The translations under genes and the position numbers were made by a program. DNA of 64,000 nucleotides from Heloderma charlesbogerti (taxonomy: Eukaryota; Chordata; Lepidosauria; Squamata; Helodermatidae). The notes beneath the pieces are model-generated. The model saw only the letters and a list, made by a program, of their open reading frames with translations. It did no database searches and was not told where the DNA came from. Of this stretch, positions 44,271-56,739 are shown in pieces; position 1 is the stretch's first letter, and every line of letters begins with the position of its first letter. The DNA lies in assembly GCA_026122225.1 (NCBI GenBank), contig JANEZZ010002761.1, positions 1,054,001-1,118,000 of the forward strand, in the 5' to 3' direction.

Positions 44271-45815
44271 CATTCATACATTATCTATATTTCAAGTTGT
44301 TAGTTATTCTGGTTGACTTGGAGTTAAAAATAAAGTATTCCAATTTATTTTGCCATTGTTTTAGCACTCTTTTAGGGACTTCAATAGGTAAGGTATAAAA
44401 TAAACTTGTAAGTTTGGGCAGGATAATCATTTTTGTTAATGACATTCGACTAGAAAGTGATTAAGTTATTCCATTGTTTAATTTTCTGTTTAATGTTGGT
44501 CCAAATTTTCCCATAATTAATAAGAAATAATTTATTATAATTTTTCTTATATTTACTCCAAGATATCTGAAGTATTTATTTACTAGGGGGATTCTAAGCT
44601 GTTGGGGGATTAAAAGTTGATTGGGGGGGATATGTTTAGATTCATTAATTCAGATTTATTATAATTAATTTGGAAGCCTGCTAAATTTTTAAAGTTATCT
44701 AATTCATTCTGTAAGAATGGGGAAGCTTTTATTGGATATTGTAGGGTGAATAGCATATATCTGCATAAAGATTGATTAGGTGTTCTGTTTTTCCTGTTGT
44801 GATTGCTTTTATATTATCATTATTTCTTAAATAGTTCGCTAAAAATTCTATAACAAGAGTAAATAAAGTTGGGGAAAGAGGGCAATCTTGTTTAGTTCCA
44901 CTTCCTATTTCAAAATATTCCGAGTCTGAGTTACTTGTTTTTATACAGGCCCATAGTGGGGAATATATGGCACCAATGGCCCTGGAAAATTTGGGACTGA
45001 ATTTATAAAATTTCAGTGCATTTTTAAAAAATTGCCAATTAATGTTGTCAAAAGCTTCATACATATCCAGTGCCACCACAGCCATAGGTAGTTTGTTTTG
45101 TTTCCAATAACCTGTCAAGCTAAAAACCCTTCTAACTGTATCAGAAATATGTCTGTTTGGTATCAAACCAAACTGATCTGCATTTATTAATTTTTCTATA
45201 TAATTTTTAATTCTATTATTCAACTCTGAGGCAAAGATTTTATAATTTTATAAATTTTATAATTTATAATAAGGAGATTGGCCAATAATAATCGGGTTTT
45301 AATGGGTCTCTCCCTGGTTTGAGTAAGAGTACTATGTGTGACCTTTTCCATGTTTCTGGGAGTGGGGCTCCTTCCAGAATTTCTTAAATAATGTAATTGT
45401 GGGATTAAAGTGTCTTTAAATTGTTTGTAGAATTCACTAGTATATCCACCTACACCTGGTGATTTCTGTGTTTTTAGGTTTGAGATCACATCTTTGATTT
45501 CATCAACTGAGATTCTTTCCTCCAGCATTAAACTATCTTGTAAAATCATCTGGTTTACATTAGTTTTTTTTTTATATTCTTCTAACTTTATCTGATCTAT
45601 ATTAATAGTTTCATAAATGTTTTTAATTTTTTTCAAACTTTTATTCTGGCTAAATCAAATATTCTGTCACCTTCTGAATTCTTTATGGCTACAATTTTAT
45701 TCTTCATTCTACGATTTCTGACCCTATTGGCTAATACTTTGGACCCTTTCCCATCAAATTCATAATATTTTTGTTTAAGGTATAACAAGTTAATCATTGT
45801 CTTATTTATATCTAA
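44271..45815 (-). mobile_element. L1 LINE fragment (ORF2 fingers and palm)
   Basis: Minus-strand blocks: LKQKYYEFDGKGSKVLANRV (about 45790-45730), ERISVDEIKDVISNLKTQKS and PGVGGYTSEFYKQF (45636-45220), then NADQFGLIPNRHISDTVRRV, VVALDMYEAFDNINWQFF, GTKQDCPLSPTLFTLVIEFL and INLYADICYS (45223-44729). These are L1 reverse transcriptase motifs in order, with a shift after LYAD. The endonuclease is missing at the high end, where another LINE begins. The L1 type differs from typical mammalian L1 and fits the lizard L1 groups. Confidence 0.85.
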
Positions 45816-47857
45816 TTTCCTGCCCTGATTGGGAATCAGTAACCTGGGATGAAGTGCATGATTTAATTGCCTCCCTGCCTCCTAAAAAGGCCCCTGGAGA
45901 GGATATGCTTCCTGGTGAATTGTTTACATCTAATTCTGCTTGGTGGTGCCCAATTCTTGCTAAAATGTTTACTTATATAAACCAGCATGGAAAAATCCCC
46001 CAGGGCTGGGAAGTGAGCATGGTTGTTCCTATTCACAAGAGAGGCTCTAAAGCAGATCCAAATAACTGTAGACCAATCAGTCTGCTTAATGTTCTTTCAA
46101 AATTATATACTAAATATCCTTTACAAAATTAGAGTCATGGGCAGATGAAAACTTGATCTTAGCTGAAGAACAGGCCAGGTTTGCAAAGGGGAAATCTACA
46201 ATAGACCAGTGTTTTGTTCTCCATCACCTAAAACAGAAATATTCTCAGAAGGATTGAAAAGAGTTATTTGTTACTTTTGTGGATTTTAGTTCAGCCTTTG
46301 ACCTTGTAGATAGAGATCGTTTGTGGCAAAAGCTATCTGCCACAAACATTGATAGAAGGCTGTTTCTTTTAATCCAAATGCTTCACTCTGACACTACTCT
46401 TAGAGTTAGGCTGGGGGCGAATGGATTGTTATCAGAAAGGATCCCAACTGATAAAGGAGTGCGTCAGGGATGTTTATTGGCCCCTTTTCTTTTTAATTTT
46501 TATATTAATAGCATTGTACAACAACTGAGTTATTTGGAATCCTTCCCAGCTTCTATTCAGGATGTTAAACTCTCAATCCTCTTATGTGCGGATGATATCG
46601 CAATGATTTCCACGACATTAATTGGTATGCGAAGGCTCTTGAGAAAGTTGAGTACATTTTGCACAAGAGAGCATTTGTCTATTAACTATGCTAAGACTAA
46701 AATTGTAGTATTTAGGAAGAAAAGGAAAACACATACATGGAAGTTGGACAATGAATCCATTGAACAAATTAACAACTTTAGATATTTGGGCCTTAATTTC
46801 AACGCCCGACTTTCGTGGAGACAACATCTAGATGTAATTAAGCCGAAATCATCCCAGTCTACTCAATCTCTTCTTCAGTTCTCTTGATCACAAGGGGGAA
46901 GTTTGGTTGCCCCTGCAGTTGAGATATTTCAGAAGAAGGTAGTTTCACAACTGACATATGGGGCTGAGGTATGGGGATACACGAATGCCTCTATTTTTGA
47001 GGTGGTTCAGAACTCTTTTATGAGATCTCTCTTAACTGTCCCCCGGAGTACACCTGGGGCCCTTCTAAGGGCAGAAGTAGGATTGATTTCAGTTAAAACA
47101 TCTATTTATGCTGCTCTCGCTTTGTATTGGCTCAAGGTGACCCATATGAGCAATTCCCGCCTTCCAAAAAAATGCTTTCAAGAGCAACTTCAGACCCCAT
47201 CCCAAAAGTCTTGGGTAAACCTGACCAAACCTACGTTGCAAGCTTATGAAATTGATACCGAGTCCCTTCCTTCTTTCCCTTCTGATAGAGTGGATGGATT
47301 TGGTTACAATCTCACAAATGCCTTACTTTTGCTGGTACCCATTATAGAAGACGTCATTTGGTCTGGAGAGTTACTTTACAACTCTGACTGTGCCTCACTT
47401 ACAGAAATCATTTACAGCATTGCGTCTACAACGCATGCCTTCTGCCTTCTTGGAGGGAAGATTTGACAATACCCCAGTCCATCAGAGACTCTGTATCTGT
47501 GGGTCTGGGGAGGCTGAGGATGTCTCTCATTACTTACTAAGATGCCCTCTCTATGGCCATCCTAGGCATAAATTTCTTGCCATTATTTCCCAGAGCCTCC
47601 TAAATAGAACACCTTTAGAACAGATATGTGTCCTTCTTTCTGGCACTGACGCTTTCACCACTGCCCAGGTAGCAAAATTTGCCTTGGCAGCAAGGCAAAT
47701 ACGTGCCAAAGCCCAAACAGCCTACTAGGGATGATTCTGTTGGATGTATGAATTTATGTATATACAAATATGTGACTGTACTGATCTCTCTCTCTCTTTA
47801 ATGTACATCATGGTGGCCTATGGCTTTAAGCACTAAAGTATCGTATCATATCGTAAC
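45816..47857 (+). mobile_element. LINE of uncertain clade (Vingi/Jockey-like)
   Basis: Plus-strand frames cover a reverse transcriptase: PPKKAPGEDMLPGELF, WEVSMVVPIHKRGSKADPNN (45797-46132), then FVDFSSAFDLVDRDRLWQKL, KGVRQGCLLAPFLFNFYINS and LCADDIAMIS (46261-46887). A C-terminal region follows with QLTYGAEVWGYTNASIFEVV and a Cys/His cluster CICGSGEAEDVSHYLLRCPL (46903-47728). The polymerase box is CADD where most families have YADD. The 3' end has a short taaagtatcg / tatcatatcg tail. Frames break at about 46130 and 46890 and again near 47460. I cannot place it among CR1, Jockey, I or Vingi by eye. Confidence 0.75.
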
Positions 47858-49197
47858 ACAGGTCTCTGTGATAGAAGCTAGATTAGCATTCTCATTCAGA
47901 ATCAACTTCTGGCTGCCAGTTTTTTCATTCACCAATCAGTCATTCAGCAGAAGCATCTTCAATGCAAACTTTTGTCATCAAGGCAACTCAAACTGTTGGC
48001 TGAGAAATGGCCCAGAAGAAGCTGGGGTGACAAACAACATTCAGTCAGGGTCCCTCCCCCTCTAACAGCCCAGCTGCTTCCTACCAGATCTGTGTTTTTC
48101 TAATTAATTTATATTCTGAATTTCAACAAAACAGATCATAGAATCATAGAAGAGTAGGGTTGGAAGGGGCCTACAAGGCCAGGAGTCCAACCCCCTGCTC
48201 AATGCAGGAATCCAAGTCACAGCATCCCTGACAAATGGCTGTCCAGCCTCGTCTTGAAGGCCTCCAGTGTGGGAGAGCCCACCACCTCCCTAGGTCATTG
48301 GTTCCATTGTCGTATTGCTCTTACAGTCAGGACGTTTTTCCTGATGTTCAGCCGGAATCTGGCATCCTGTCACTTGAGCCCATTATTCCGTGTCCTGCAC
48401 TCTGGGATGATCAAGAAGAGATCCTGGCCTTCTTCTCTGTGACAACCTTTCAAGTACTTGAGAGCGCTATCATATCTCCCCTCATACGTCTCTTCTCAAG
48501 GCTAAACATGCCCAGTTCTTTCAGTCTCTCTTCATAGGGCTTTGTTTCCAGTCCCCTGATCATCATCTTGCAGTTTGTCTGCATCCTTCTTAAAGTGTGG
48601 TGCCCAGAACTGGACACAGTACTCCAGATGAGGCCTAACCAGTGCTGAGTAGAGGGGAACTAGGACTTCCCGGGATTTGGAAGCGATGCTTCTATGAATG
48701 CAGCCCAAAAGAGCATTTGCCTTTTTTGCAGCCACATCACATTGTTGGCTCATCTTCAGCTTGTGATCGACAACAATTCCAAGATCCTTCTCGCTTGTAG
48801 TGTGGTTGAGCCACGTATCCCCCATCTTGTAACTGTGCATTTGGTTTCTTTTTCCTAGGTGCAGAACGTGGCATTTGTCCCTATTAAATGTCATTCTGTT
48901 GTTTTCTGCCCAGCGCTCCAGTCTATCCCGATCACTTTGAATTTTGTTTCTGTCTTCCAAAGAATTAGCTATCCCGCCCAATTTTGTGTCATCTGCAAAT
49001 TTGATCAGCATTCCCTGCACCTCCTCCTCCAAGTCATTAATAAAAATGTTGAAGAGCACTGGGCCCAGGACTGAGCCCTGCGGTACCCCACTTGTTACCT
49101 CTCCCCAGTTTGAGAAGGTCCCATTGATAAGCACTCTTTGAGTCCGATTCTGTAGCCAACTGTGCATCCACTGGATCGTTGTTTCATCTAGCCCACT

Positions 49198-49701
49198 TTA
49201 AGCTAGTTTGCTCATCAGGATATCATGGGGCACTTTATCGAAAGCTTTGCCGAAGTCGAGGTATATGATGTCTACAGCATTCCCACGGTCTACAAGGGAG
49301 GTTACTTGATCAAAAAATGAGATCACATTTGTCTGGCAGGATTTGTTCTTGACAAATCCATGTTGGCTTCGAGTAATCACGGCATTGTTGTCAAGGTGCT
49401 TCCAGATGGATTGCTTTATGATCTGCTCCAGAATTTTCCCAGGGATTGATGTCAGACTGACTGGTCTGTAGTTCCCAGGTTCCTCCTTTTTGAAGACAGG
49501 GACAACATTAGCCCTCCTCCAGTCATCTGGCACTTCCCCCGTCCTCCATGATTTCTCAAAGAGAATAGACAGTGGTTCTGAGAGTTCTTCTGCCAGTTCC
49601 TTTATGACTCTAGGATGCAGTTCATCTGGCCCTGGAGATTTGAACTCATTCAAAGTAATGAGGTGTTCCTTGACCATATGCCTGTCGATCTCAAGCTGCA
49701 A
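49198..49701 (-). pseudogene. CR1 copy c reverse transcriptase, fingers
   Basis: Open for 167 codons: NEFKSPGPDELHPRVIKELA, NVVPVFKKEEPGNYRPVSLT, QHGFVKNKSCQTNVISFFDQ, DIIYLDFGKAFDKVPHDILM. It ends SKLA followed by TAA, where copies a and d have a Gln codon. The palm continues in the same frame 30 bases further on, so only this substitution splits the domain. Confidence 0.85.
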
Positions 49702-49809
49702 TCCTGCCCCTTCAGCCTGTACTTCGCCTTTGCCAGGGGGGGGTCATAGACCCTCTTTTGGGAGAAGACTGAGCCAAAGTAGGAATTGAGCACCTCTGCC
49801 TTTTCTTTG

Positions 49810-51072
49810 TCATGTTATTGTTTTGCCATCCTTATTTAATAGCTGAACCACCATTTCTTTCCTCTGCCTTTTACTATGCACGTAGCTGAAGAAAGCCTTT
49901 TTGTTGTTTTTAACATCCCTTGCTAATCTCAGCTCATTCTCAGCTTTAGCCTTCCTGATGCCATCCCTGCAATTCTGTGCTACCTGCCTGTACTCTTCCT
50001 TTGTAGCTTGGCCTTCCTTCCACTTCCTATGTGTGTGCTTTTTTGTTTTCAGGCCATCTCTAAGCTTTTTCTGAAGCCACATTGGCCTCTTCTGTTGTCT
50101 TCCACCTTTTCTTCTTGTTGGAATTGTTTGCGATTGTGCCTTGAGAATTTCCTTTTTTAAAAGCTCCCACCCATCTTGGACTCCTTTTCTCGCTAGCATC
50201 ACTTGCCATGGGACCTTACTGATCATTGTTCTGAGTTTATGAAAATCAGCTTTCCTAAAATCCAGGGTACGCGTTTGACTACACTCGGCTTTTGCTTCCC
50301 TTAGAACCAAGAACTCAAGTACAACATGGTCGCTTTCCCCCAGAGTTCCTGTAACTGCTACTTTATCCACTAAGTCATCTCTGTTGGTTAGGATCAAGTC
50401 AAGGATAGGTGATCCTCTAGTTCCTTCCTCTACTTTCTGTAGGAGGAAGTTATCCGCCACACAAGTCAGGAAGTTCCTGGAGGGGCCATGTTTTGCAGAA
50501 TTTGTCTCCCAACAAATATTGGGGAAATTGAAGTCCCCCATTACTACTACATCATGCTTCCTTAAAACATTGGCTATTTGCTTTTTAAAAGTTTCATCCT
50601 TGTCTTCTCCTTGATTGGGTGGCTGGTAGTAGACTCCGACCACCAGGTTCCTTTTATTCTTTGCTCCATTTATTTCAACCCAGATGCTCTCGATGGGGCT
50701 ACCAAGCTCCTCCTCCTGTATTTCTGTGCAGAGATATGTATTTTTCACATACAGTGCAACCCCGCCTCCCTTTCTGTTCCTCCTGTTCTTTTTGAACAAG
50801 TTATATCCTTCAATTGCTGTATTCCAGTCATGAGAGTCATCCCACCAAGTCTCAGTTATACCTATCAGGTCATAATTTCCCTCTTGTATTAAGAGTTCAA
50901 GTTCGTTCTGTTTGTTTCCCATACTCTGGGCATTAGTATATAGACATCGAAGACCATGTGCTTCATAGTCTGGCTTTCTTCCTACATGTGTCTGAAGACT
51001 ATTATTGGGCGCTATCAGAGCTGTTCTCTCCATTGCAGTGCATGCGCCTATGTCCATTGTTACCCCCAACAT
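49810..51072 (-). pseudogene. CR1 copy c endonuclease (intact 420-codon frame)
   Basis: APE-type endonuclease nicks target DNA to prime reverse transcription. Motifs in order: LYTNAQSMGNKQNELE, DLIGITETWW (catalytic Glu), GYNLFKKNRRNRKGGGVALY, VVGVYYQPPNQ, VVMGDFNFPNICWET (catalytic Asp/Asn), GESDHVVLEF (Ser-Asp-His). All catalytic positions are kept. The frame continues through the Lys-rich linker to NKDGK and then shifts. It is the best-preserved CR1 coding block in the window. Confidence 0.9.
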
Positions 51073-51365
51073 TACATCTCCCTTCCCCGTAGGATTCAGT
51101 TTAAAGCCCTCCTGATGAAGTTCTTCATGCTGTGGCCAAACACATTCTTCCCATCCTTTGTGAGGTGCAACCCGTCCCTAGCCAACAGCCCATCTTCCAG
51201 GAAGTATAGCCCGTGGTCCCAGAATCCAAATCTCTCTCGTCGGCACCACCTTCGTAGCCAGTCATTCACCCGGAGTATTTTTCGTTCCCTTTCTATCCCT
51301 CTTCTAACTACTGGAAGGATGGATGAGAAAACTATCTGGGCCCCAAAGCTCTTGAGTTTCATTCA

Positions 51366-53565
51366 TCATTAAAAAGGAAAAAGAAAGAAAAAAGAAAAAG
51401 GAACTATATATAACCACATGTGTTAAAACTATCAATTTCAATTGGCTACAACATTCTAGAAAAAGTGGATTATACATAAACTCAGTAAAAGACCAAATAC
51501 CCATACACGTATGCATTCGCGAGTGGCACCCATATACCACGCTTTAGAATGCTGATGGCGTTATTAGGTCTTCAAGCACTATAGGAGGTGAGCATTTATT
51601 CATCCAGTGTTGTAATACCAGTCTTTTGGCTGTCAAAAGGGTGCGGAGAATCCATTTACACTAACCATGCATTAACTTCCAGGAAGCAGGTAAATAATTT
51701 AAAAGAACATGTACATCAGTAAATATTCTAGTGTGTTCCAATGCAAAGTTTCTCCATATAACTTCCTCCCAAAACGAGGCGACTACTGGGCATTTCCAAA
51801 ACATATAGTTAAAAAAAATCATCAGCTGTATTACACCTCCAACAATTAGCCGAGTTAGACAAATTTTGTTATATTTATTTATTTATTTATTTCTATACTG
51901 CCCAATAGCCGAAGCTCTCTGGGCGGTTCACAAACATTAAAACCAAACAACACACAATAAAACAATTTAAAATATATAGAACATTAAAACCACAATATAA
52001 CAATACAACCACAATAAAACCTAGCAGCAGTACAGGAGTTTAAAATACAGATTTAAAACAGCAAAGATAAAAATTTAGAAAGCTAAAATGCTAAAATGCC
52101 TGGGAAAATAAAAAGGTCTTCACCTGGCGCCGAAAGAAGTACAATGTAGGCGCCAGGCGAACCTCACTAGGGAGCTCATTCCAGAGCCGGGGTGCCACAA
52201 CAGAAAAAGCCCTCCTCCTAGTAGCCACCCGCCTCACTTCCTTTGGCAGGGGCTCACGGAGAAGGGCCGCTGACGATGATCTTAAGGTCCGGGCAGGCAC
52301 ATATGGGAGGAGGCGATCTTTCAGGTAACCTGGCCCCAAGCCGTTAAGGGCTTTGAATGTTAACACCAGCACTTTGAATTGGGCCCGGAAATGCCCAGTG
52401 CAGCTGGAAAAGTACTGGCGTAATATGAGCTTGCAGGCCAGTCCCTGTTAACAATCTTGCTGCCCTATTTTGGACCAGCTGAAGTTAAAGAGACATTGTG
52501 GTATCCAACAGACCCAAAACAAGAGTTTTTGCTGAATAAGACATAACTGGACGTCCACAGACACTTCAGATACAGATGCTAAAGAGGGGATCCATTGATT
52601 AGACAAAATGGAACAATCCAGTACCCTATTCTATTCCTGTGTATCATACCTATTTACTGATAAGTATTTATAAACATGAATCATGGGTCGATATAACTGA
52701 TTGCTTTCAATCATTGTTCCAATAGCAAAGAGGACTCTGAAGCTGTAAAAGCGGCAGAACTGAACCTAGATTCTAACAAATGCTGCAGCTGCAAGTACTG
52801 CCAGTCAGCTGCAGCAGGTAGATCACATCTGTCTCGCAAAGCTGAGAATGACAAAAACTCATAGTCAGCACCCAGTAATTGATCCAAGGTAAAAAAATCA
52901 TCTTAACCATCCAAATCTGCCACAAAAACATTTTCTTTCTAATGTTTAAATCTGGATTTCCCCATAAAGTCAATTTAGCATGGGAAAGTAGATCAACCTG
53001 TAATTGACCTGACATTATACACTACATGCCTCTAACTGCCAGATTTGTGGGAGGATAGGGCTTATCCATTTGAATGTGCCAAGAACCAAGTATCATCCAT
53101 TTGGAGAGAGGCTCCAGACAGGAAAATTCCAAAACTGACCAAGGTGGAAAATCAAATCTAAATGGAATAGACCAAAACTGAGTACAGGTCAGCAAAAAGG
53201 CCCGGTGATATAAAGCAAGATCTGGAAAGCCTAAGCCACCTTCTTGAACTGGAAGATGCATCCTTTATAAAGATATCTGTGGTGAGAAAAACTTCCACAC
53301 TCCAAATTTATAAAACTGAGCACTGAGTTTTTGGAAATATTTGCCAAGTATAAGTAGAGGAATCCCATGTATAATATAAATAATTCAAGGTATAATATTC
53401 ATCTTAAATGCATTAACCTTGCCCCACAAACTCAACTTTAAGAATGCCCATCTATCGATATCTCATGAGATGTCATTAATCAATTATTTACATTTAGCTT
53501 GATTATTTGAGATATGTCTCTGGGAAGAAGTATTCCCAAATAGCTAATAAAATCTGAGCACCATC
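51366..53565 (-). mobile_element. L1 LINE 3' end, with an L2-like insertion
   Basis: The minus strand reads GILLPRDISQIIKLN, MHLPVQEGGLGFPDLALYHR, LSKWMILGS, LTLWGNPDLN and, after the L2 insertion, a CWRCNTADDF zinc-finger-like end and a C/T-rich tail at 51366-51400. This is the C-terminal region of ORF2 and the 3' end of an L1. CR1 copy d inserted at its high-coordinate side. Sequence at 55626-56100 may be a further L1 part but is too decayed to claim. Confidence 0.75.
51866..52490 (-). mobile_element. L2-like LINE 3' end inside L1
   Basis: Begins (3' end) with tttatttatttatttatttc, tatactgcccaatagccgaa and gctctctgggcggttcacaa. The last coding block is LTFKALNGLGPGYLKDRLLP to LWNELPSEVRLAPTLYFFRR (52372-52091). 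L1 coding stops at about 52500 and resumes at about 51865, so the L2-like element inserted into the L1. It is the least-decayed L2 tail in the window. Confidence 0.85.
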
Positions 53566-53569
53566 AAAA

Positions 53570-55625
53570 TGGCCTTAAAAAAGGAAATGATAAAGGCACA
53601 ATTACAAGCAATACCAACAAGAAAAAAAGGTGGAAGACAACAGAAGAAGCCAATGTGGCTTCACAAAAAGCTTAGAGATAACCTGAAAACAAAAAAGCAC
53701 ACATATAGGAAGTGGAAAGAAGGCCAAGCTACAAAGGAAGAGTATAGGCAGGTAGCACAGAATTGCAGGGATGGCATCAGGAAGGCTAAAGCTGAGAACG
53801 ACCTGAGGTTAGTGAGGGATGCTAAAAGCAACAAAAAGGCTTTCTTCAGCTATGTGCATAGTAAAAGACAGGGGAAAGAAATGGTGGTTCAGCTATTAAA
53901 TAAGGATGGCAAAATGATAACAGATGGCAAAGAAAAGGCAGAGGTGCTCAGTTCCTACTTTGGCTTAGTCTTCTCCCAAAAGAGGGTCTATGACCCCCCC
54001 TGGCAAAGGCGAAGTACAGGCTGAAGGGGCAGGATTGCAGCTTGAGATCGATAGGCATATGGCCAAGGAACACCTAATTACTTTGGATGAGTATAAATCT
54101 CCAGGACCAGATGAACTGCAGCCTAGAGTAAAAAAGGAACTGGCACAAGAGCTCTCAGAACCACTGTCTATTATCTTTGAGAAATCATGGAGAATGGGTG
54201 AAGCGCCAGATGACTGGAGGAGGGCTAATGTTGTCCCTTTCTTCAGAAAGGGCAAAAAGGAGGAACCTGGGAACTACAGACCAGTCAGTCTGACATCAAT
54301 CCCTGGCAAAATTCTGGAGCAGATGATAAAGCAATCAGTCTGTAAGTGCCTTGGTAGCAATGCAGTGATTACTCGAAGCCAACATGGATTTGTCAAGAAC
54401 AAATCATGCCAGATGAATCTGATCTCATTTTTGGATCAAGTAACCTCCCTTGTAGACCGTGGGAATGCTGTAGACATCATATACCTTGACTTCAGCAAAG
54501 CTTTGACAAAGTGCCCCATGATCTCCTGATGAGAAAACTAGCTCAAAGTGGGCTAGATGAAACAACGATCCGGTGGATCCACACAGAATCGGACTCAGAG
54601 TAATGGCTTATCAATGGGATCTTCTCAAACTGGGGAGAGGGAACGAGGTGGGTACTGCAAGGCTCCATCCTGGGCCCAGTGCTCTTCAACACTTTTATTA
54701 ATGACTTGGAGGAGGAGGTGCAGGGAATGCTGATCAAATTTGCAGATGACACAAAATTGGGGGGGGGGGGGTTAGCTAATACCCTGGAAGACAGAAACAC
54801 CATTCAAAGTGATCTTGGTAGGCTGGAGCACTGGGCAGAAAACAACAGAATGACATTTAATAGGGATAAATGCGAAGTGCTGCACCTAGGAGAAAGAAAC
54901 CAAATTCACAGTTACAAGATGGGGGATACTTGGCTCAACAATACTACAAGCAAGAAGGATCTTGGAATTGTTGTAGATCACAAGCTGAAGATGAGCCAAC
55001 AATGGGATGTGGCTGCAAAAAAGGCAAATGATCTTTGGGGCTGCATTAACAGAAGTATAGCATCCAAATCACGTGACATACTAGTTCCCCTCTACTCAGC
55101 ACTGGTTAGGCCTCATCTGGAGTACTGTGTCCAGCTCTGGGCACCACACTTTAGGAAGGATGCAGACAAACTGGAGAGGGTTCAGAGGAGGGCAACCAAG
55201 ATGATCAGGGGACTGGAAACAAAGCCCTATGAAGAGAGACTGAAAGAACTGGGCATGTTTCGCCTTGAGAAGAGAAGACTGAGGGGAGATATGAGAGCAC
55301 TCTTCAAGTACTTGAAAGGTTGTCACACAGAGGAAGGCCAGCATCTCTTCTCAATCATCCCAGAGTGCAGGACACGGAAGAATTGGCTCAAGTTACAGGA
55401 GGCCAGATTCCGGCTGAACATCAGGACGAACTTCCTGACTGTTAGAGCAATACGGCAATGGAACCAATTCCCTAGGGAGGTAGTGGGCTCTCCCACACTG
55501 GAGACATTCAAGATGAGGCTGGACAGCCATCTGTCAGGGATGCTGACGTGGATTCCTGCATTGAGCAGGATGTTGGACTCGATGGTCTTATAGGCCCCTT
55601 CCAATCCTACTATTCTATGATTCTA
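53570..55625 (+). mobile_element. CR1 LINE copy d
   Basis: Starts in the linker (KAQLQAIPTRKKGGRQQKKP) and runs to the octamer end (tattctatgattctac). Blocks: linker 53569-54024, fingers 53990-54529 (PGKILEQMIKQSVCKCLGSN, QHGFVKNKSCQMNLISFLDQ), palm and C-terminus 54679-55593 ([43 protein letters not shown]). A deleted base in the KAFDK motif near 54505 and an approximately 10-base loss near 54585 shift the frame. It lacks the shared stop of copies b and c. Inserted within L1 sequence. Confidence 0.9.
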
Positions 55626-56329
55626 CGCCTATTAGCTAAACATCTGTATCAATGTTTTTGTTGTTGAACATGATGTGCCAGGATCTTACTGGGACATTCA
55701 CCATTTTCCCAATATGCCTGTGGTAAACTGGTAAAGGCAAATTCTGCCTCCTGTAAAAGAATATTATTTGACTCACATTTTACATTCTGCAGCTTCTGAT
55801 AAAGTTGTGAAGTTGGGTGAATGGCAACTTCTTATTTAGAGACATTTATCGCATTTACAAAATACTCTTATAAGAAGAATAGGCAATAATTCAGCCCTGT
55901 ATAAAAGAATTACTGGTCTCCCACTCGATGGTGCAAGAACCAGCCATGCCCTCACTGGTTTTAAAATACACAGGTATTCAGCAGAAATCTAAGTTTTAAA
56001 TATCTCATCATTAAGATAAAGATTAAGGTGCCAGAGACTGGGGGGCCTAAGTGTATCTGAAAATTTCAACTCCAAGCATACTGTAGCATGGTCTGACGCT
56101 ACGGCAGCCTTTGGATGTCATGATAACCCATGGGGAGTTAATAAGCTACGCACAGTAGGTTATTTTTAAAAATAATACGCAAACTACACAAATGGGCTAA
56201 TAAGCTCCTGTGTGTAATTTGACTTGCCCCTCCCCGCCCCCTGTCCTCCTGCAGTCCTCCTGGCTGAGCGGTGCCACTGTTTCACCCACCTCTAAAGTTG
56301 GCAGTTGGGAGGCACCCAGTCCAGCATCA
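55626..56329. other. PCNT intron, possibly decayed L1
   Basis: The minus strand shows scattered open pieces (NVSQIIFFYRRQNLPLPVYH) but no motif I can assign. From 56100 on the sequence is unassigned. Confidence 0.3.
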
Positions 56330-56610
56330 AATCCCTGTGCGATTACTCACTAAGGCGTGAAAATCCTGAGAGCATCAGAAAGGAGGTGGTGGCTATAAAA
56401 CCTTGGGGGTTTGCAGGATCAGGACCAAACTTCACACGGGGCCTCTCCTAGTCAGGAGGCACCCTATGCACCATGAGAACCCTGTGCAATTACACCAGAG
56501 GAGGGAAAATTCCAGGTCCATCAAAAAAGGGGGTGGCACAAATAAACCCCTGGGGGTTTGCAGAATTGGGACAAAACCCTCAATTGTGCATTCCCCCCCA
56601 TAGCCACTAC
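56330..56610 (+). repeat. Imperfect tandem duplication, two units of about 149 bp
   Basis: Unit 1 begins atccctgtgcgattactcac (about 56330), unit 2 aaccctgtgcaattacacca (about 56479). Both continue with an aaaat-cc stretch, a gg-ggtgg stretch and then the best-conserved core, gggggtttgcagga / gggggtttgcagaa followed by ggaccaaac / gggacaaaac. The units have diverged considerably. Confidence 0.6.
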
Positions 56611-56739
56611 TGACATAGACACCTTTACTGTCATCAAAATTGACAATGAAGTGGAGTAGCACACTGTGAGCACATTGGTGAACACCAGGAGGCTGAGGCC
56701 AACCTGAAGGGGAGCACTAAAATTGATAATGACTGTTAC

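Larger units (their letters stand above)
48135..51365 (-). mobile_element. CR1 LINE copy c, 3.2 kb
   Basis: The longest CR1 in the window, from the octamer tail (48135) to a 5' truncation at 51365 within ORF1. Blocks in order: ORF1 esterase-like end (51362-51096: VFSSILPVVRRGIERERKIL, GLLARDGLHLTKDGK), endonuclease and linker in one 420-codon frame, fingers (49701-49198), and palm with FADD (49167-48532). It lies beside and within the 3' end of the L1 fragment at 51366. It has one stop (TAA 49198-49200) between fingers and palm, plus small deletions near 48560. Confidence 0.92.
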
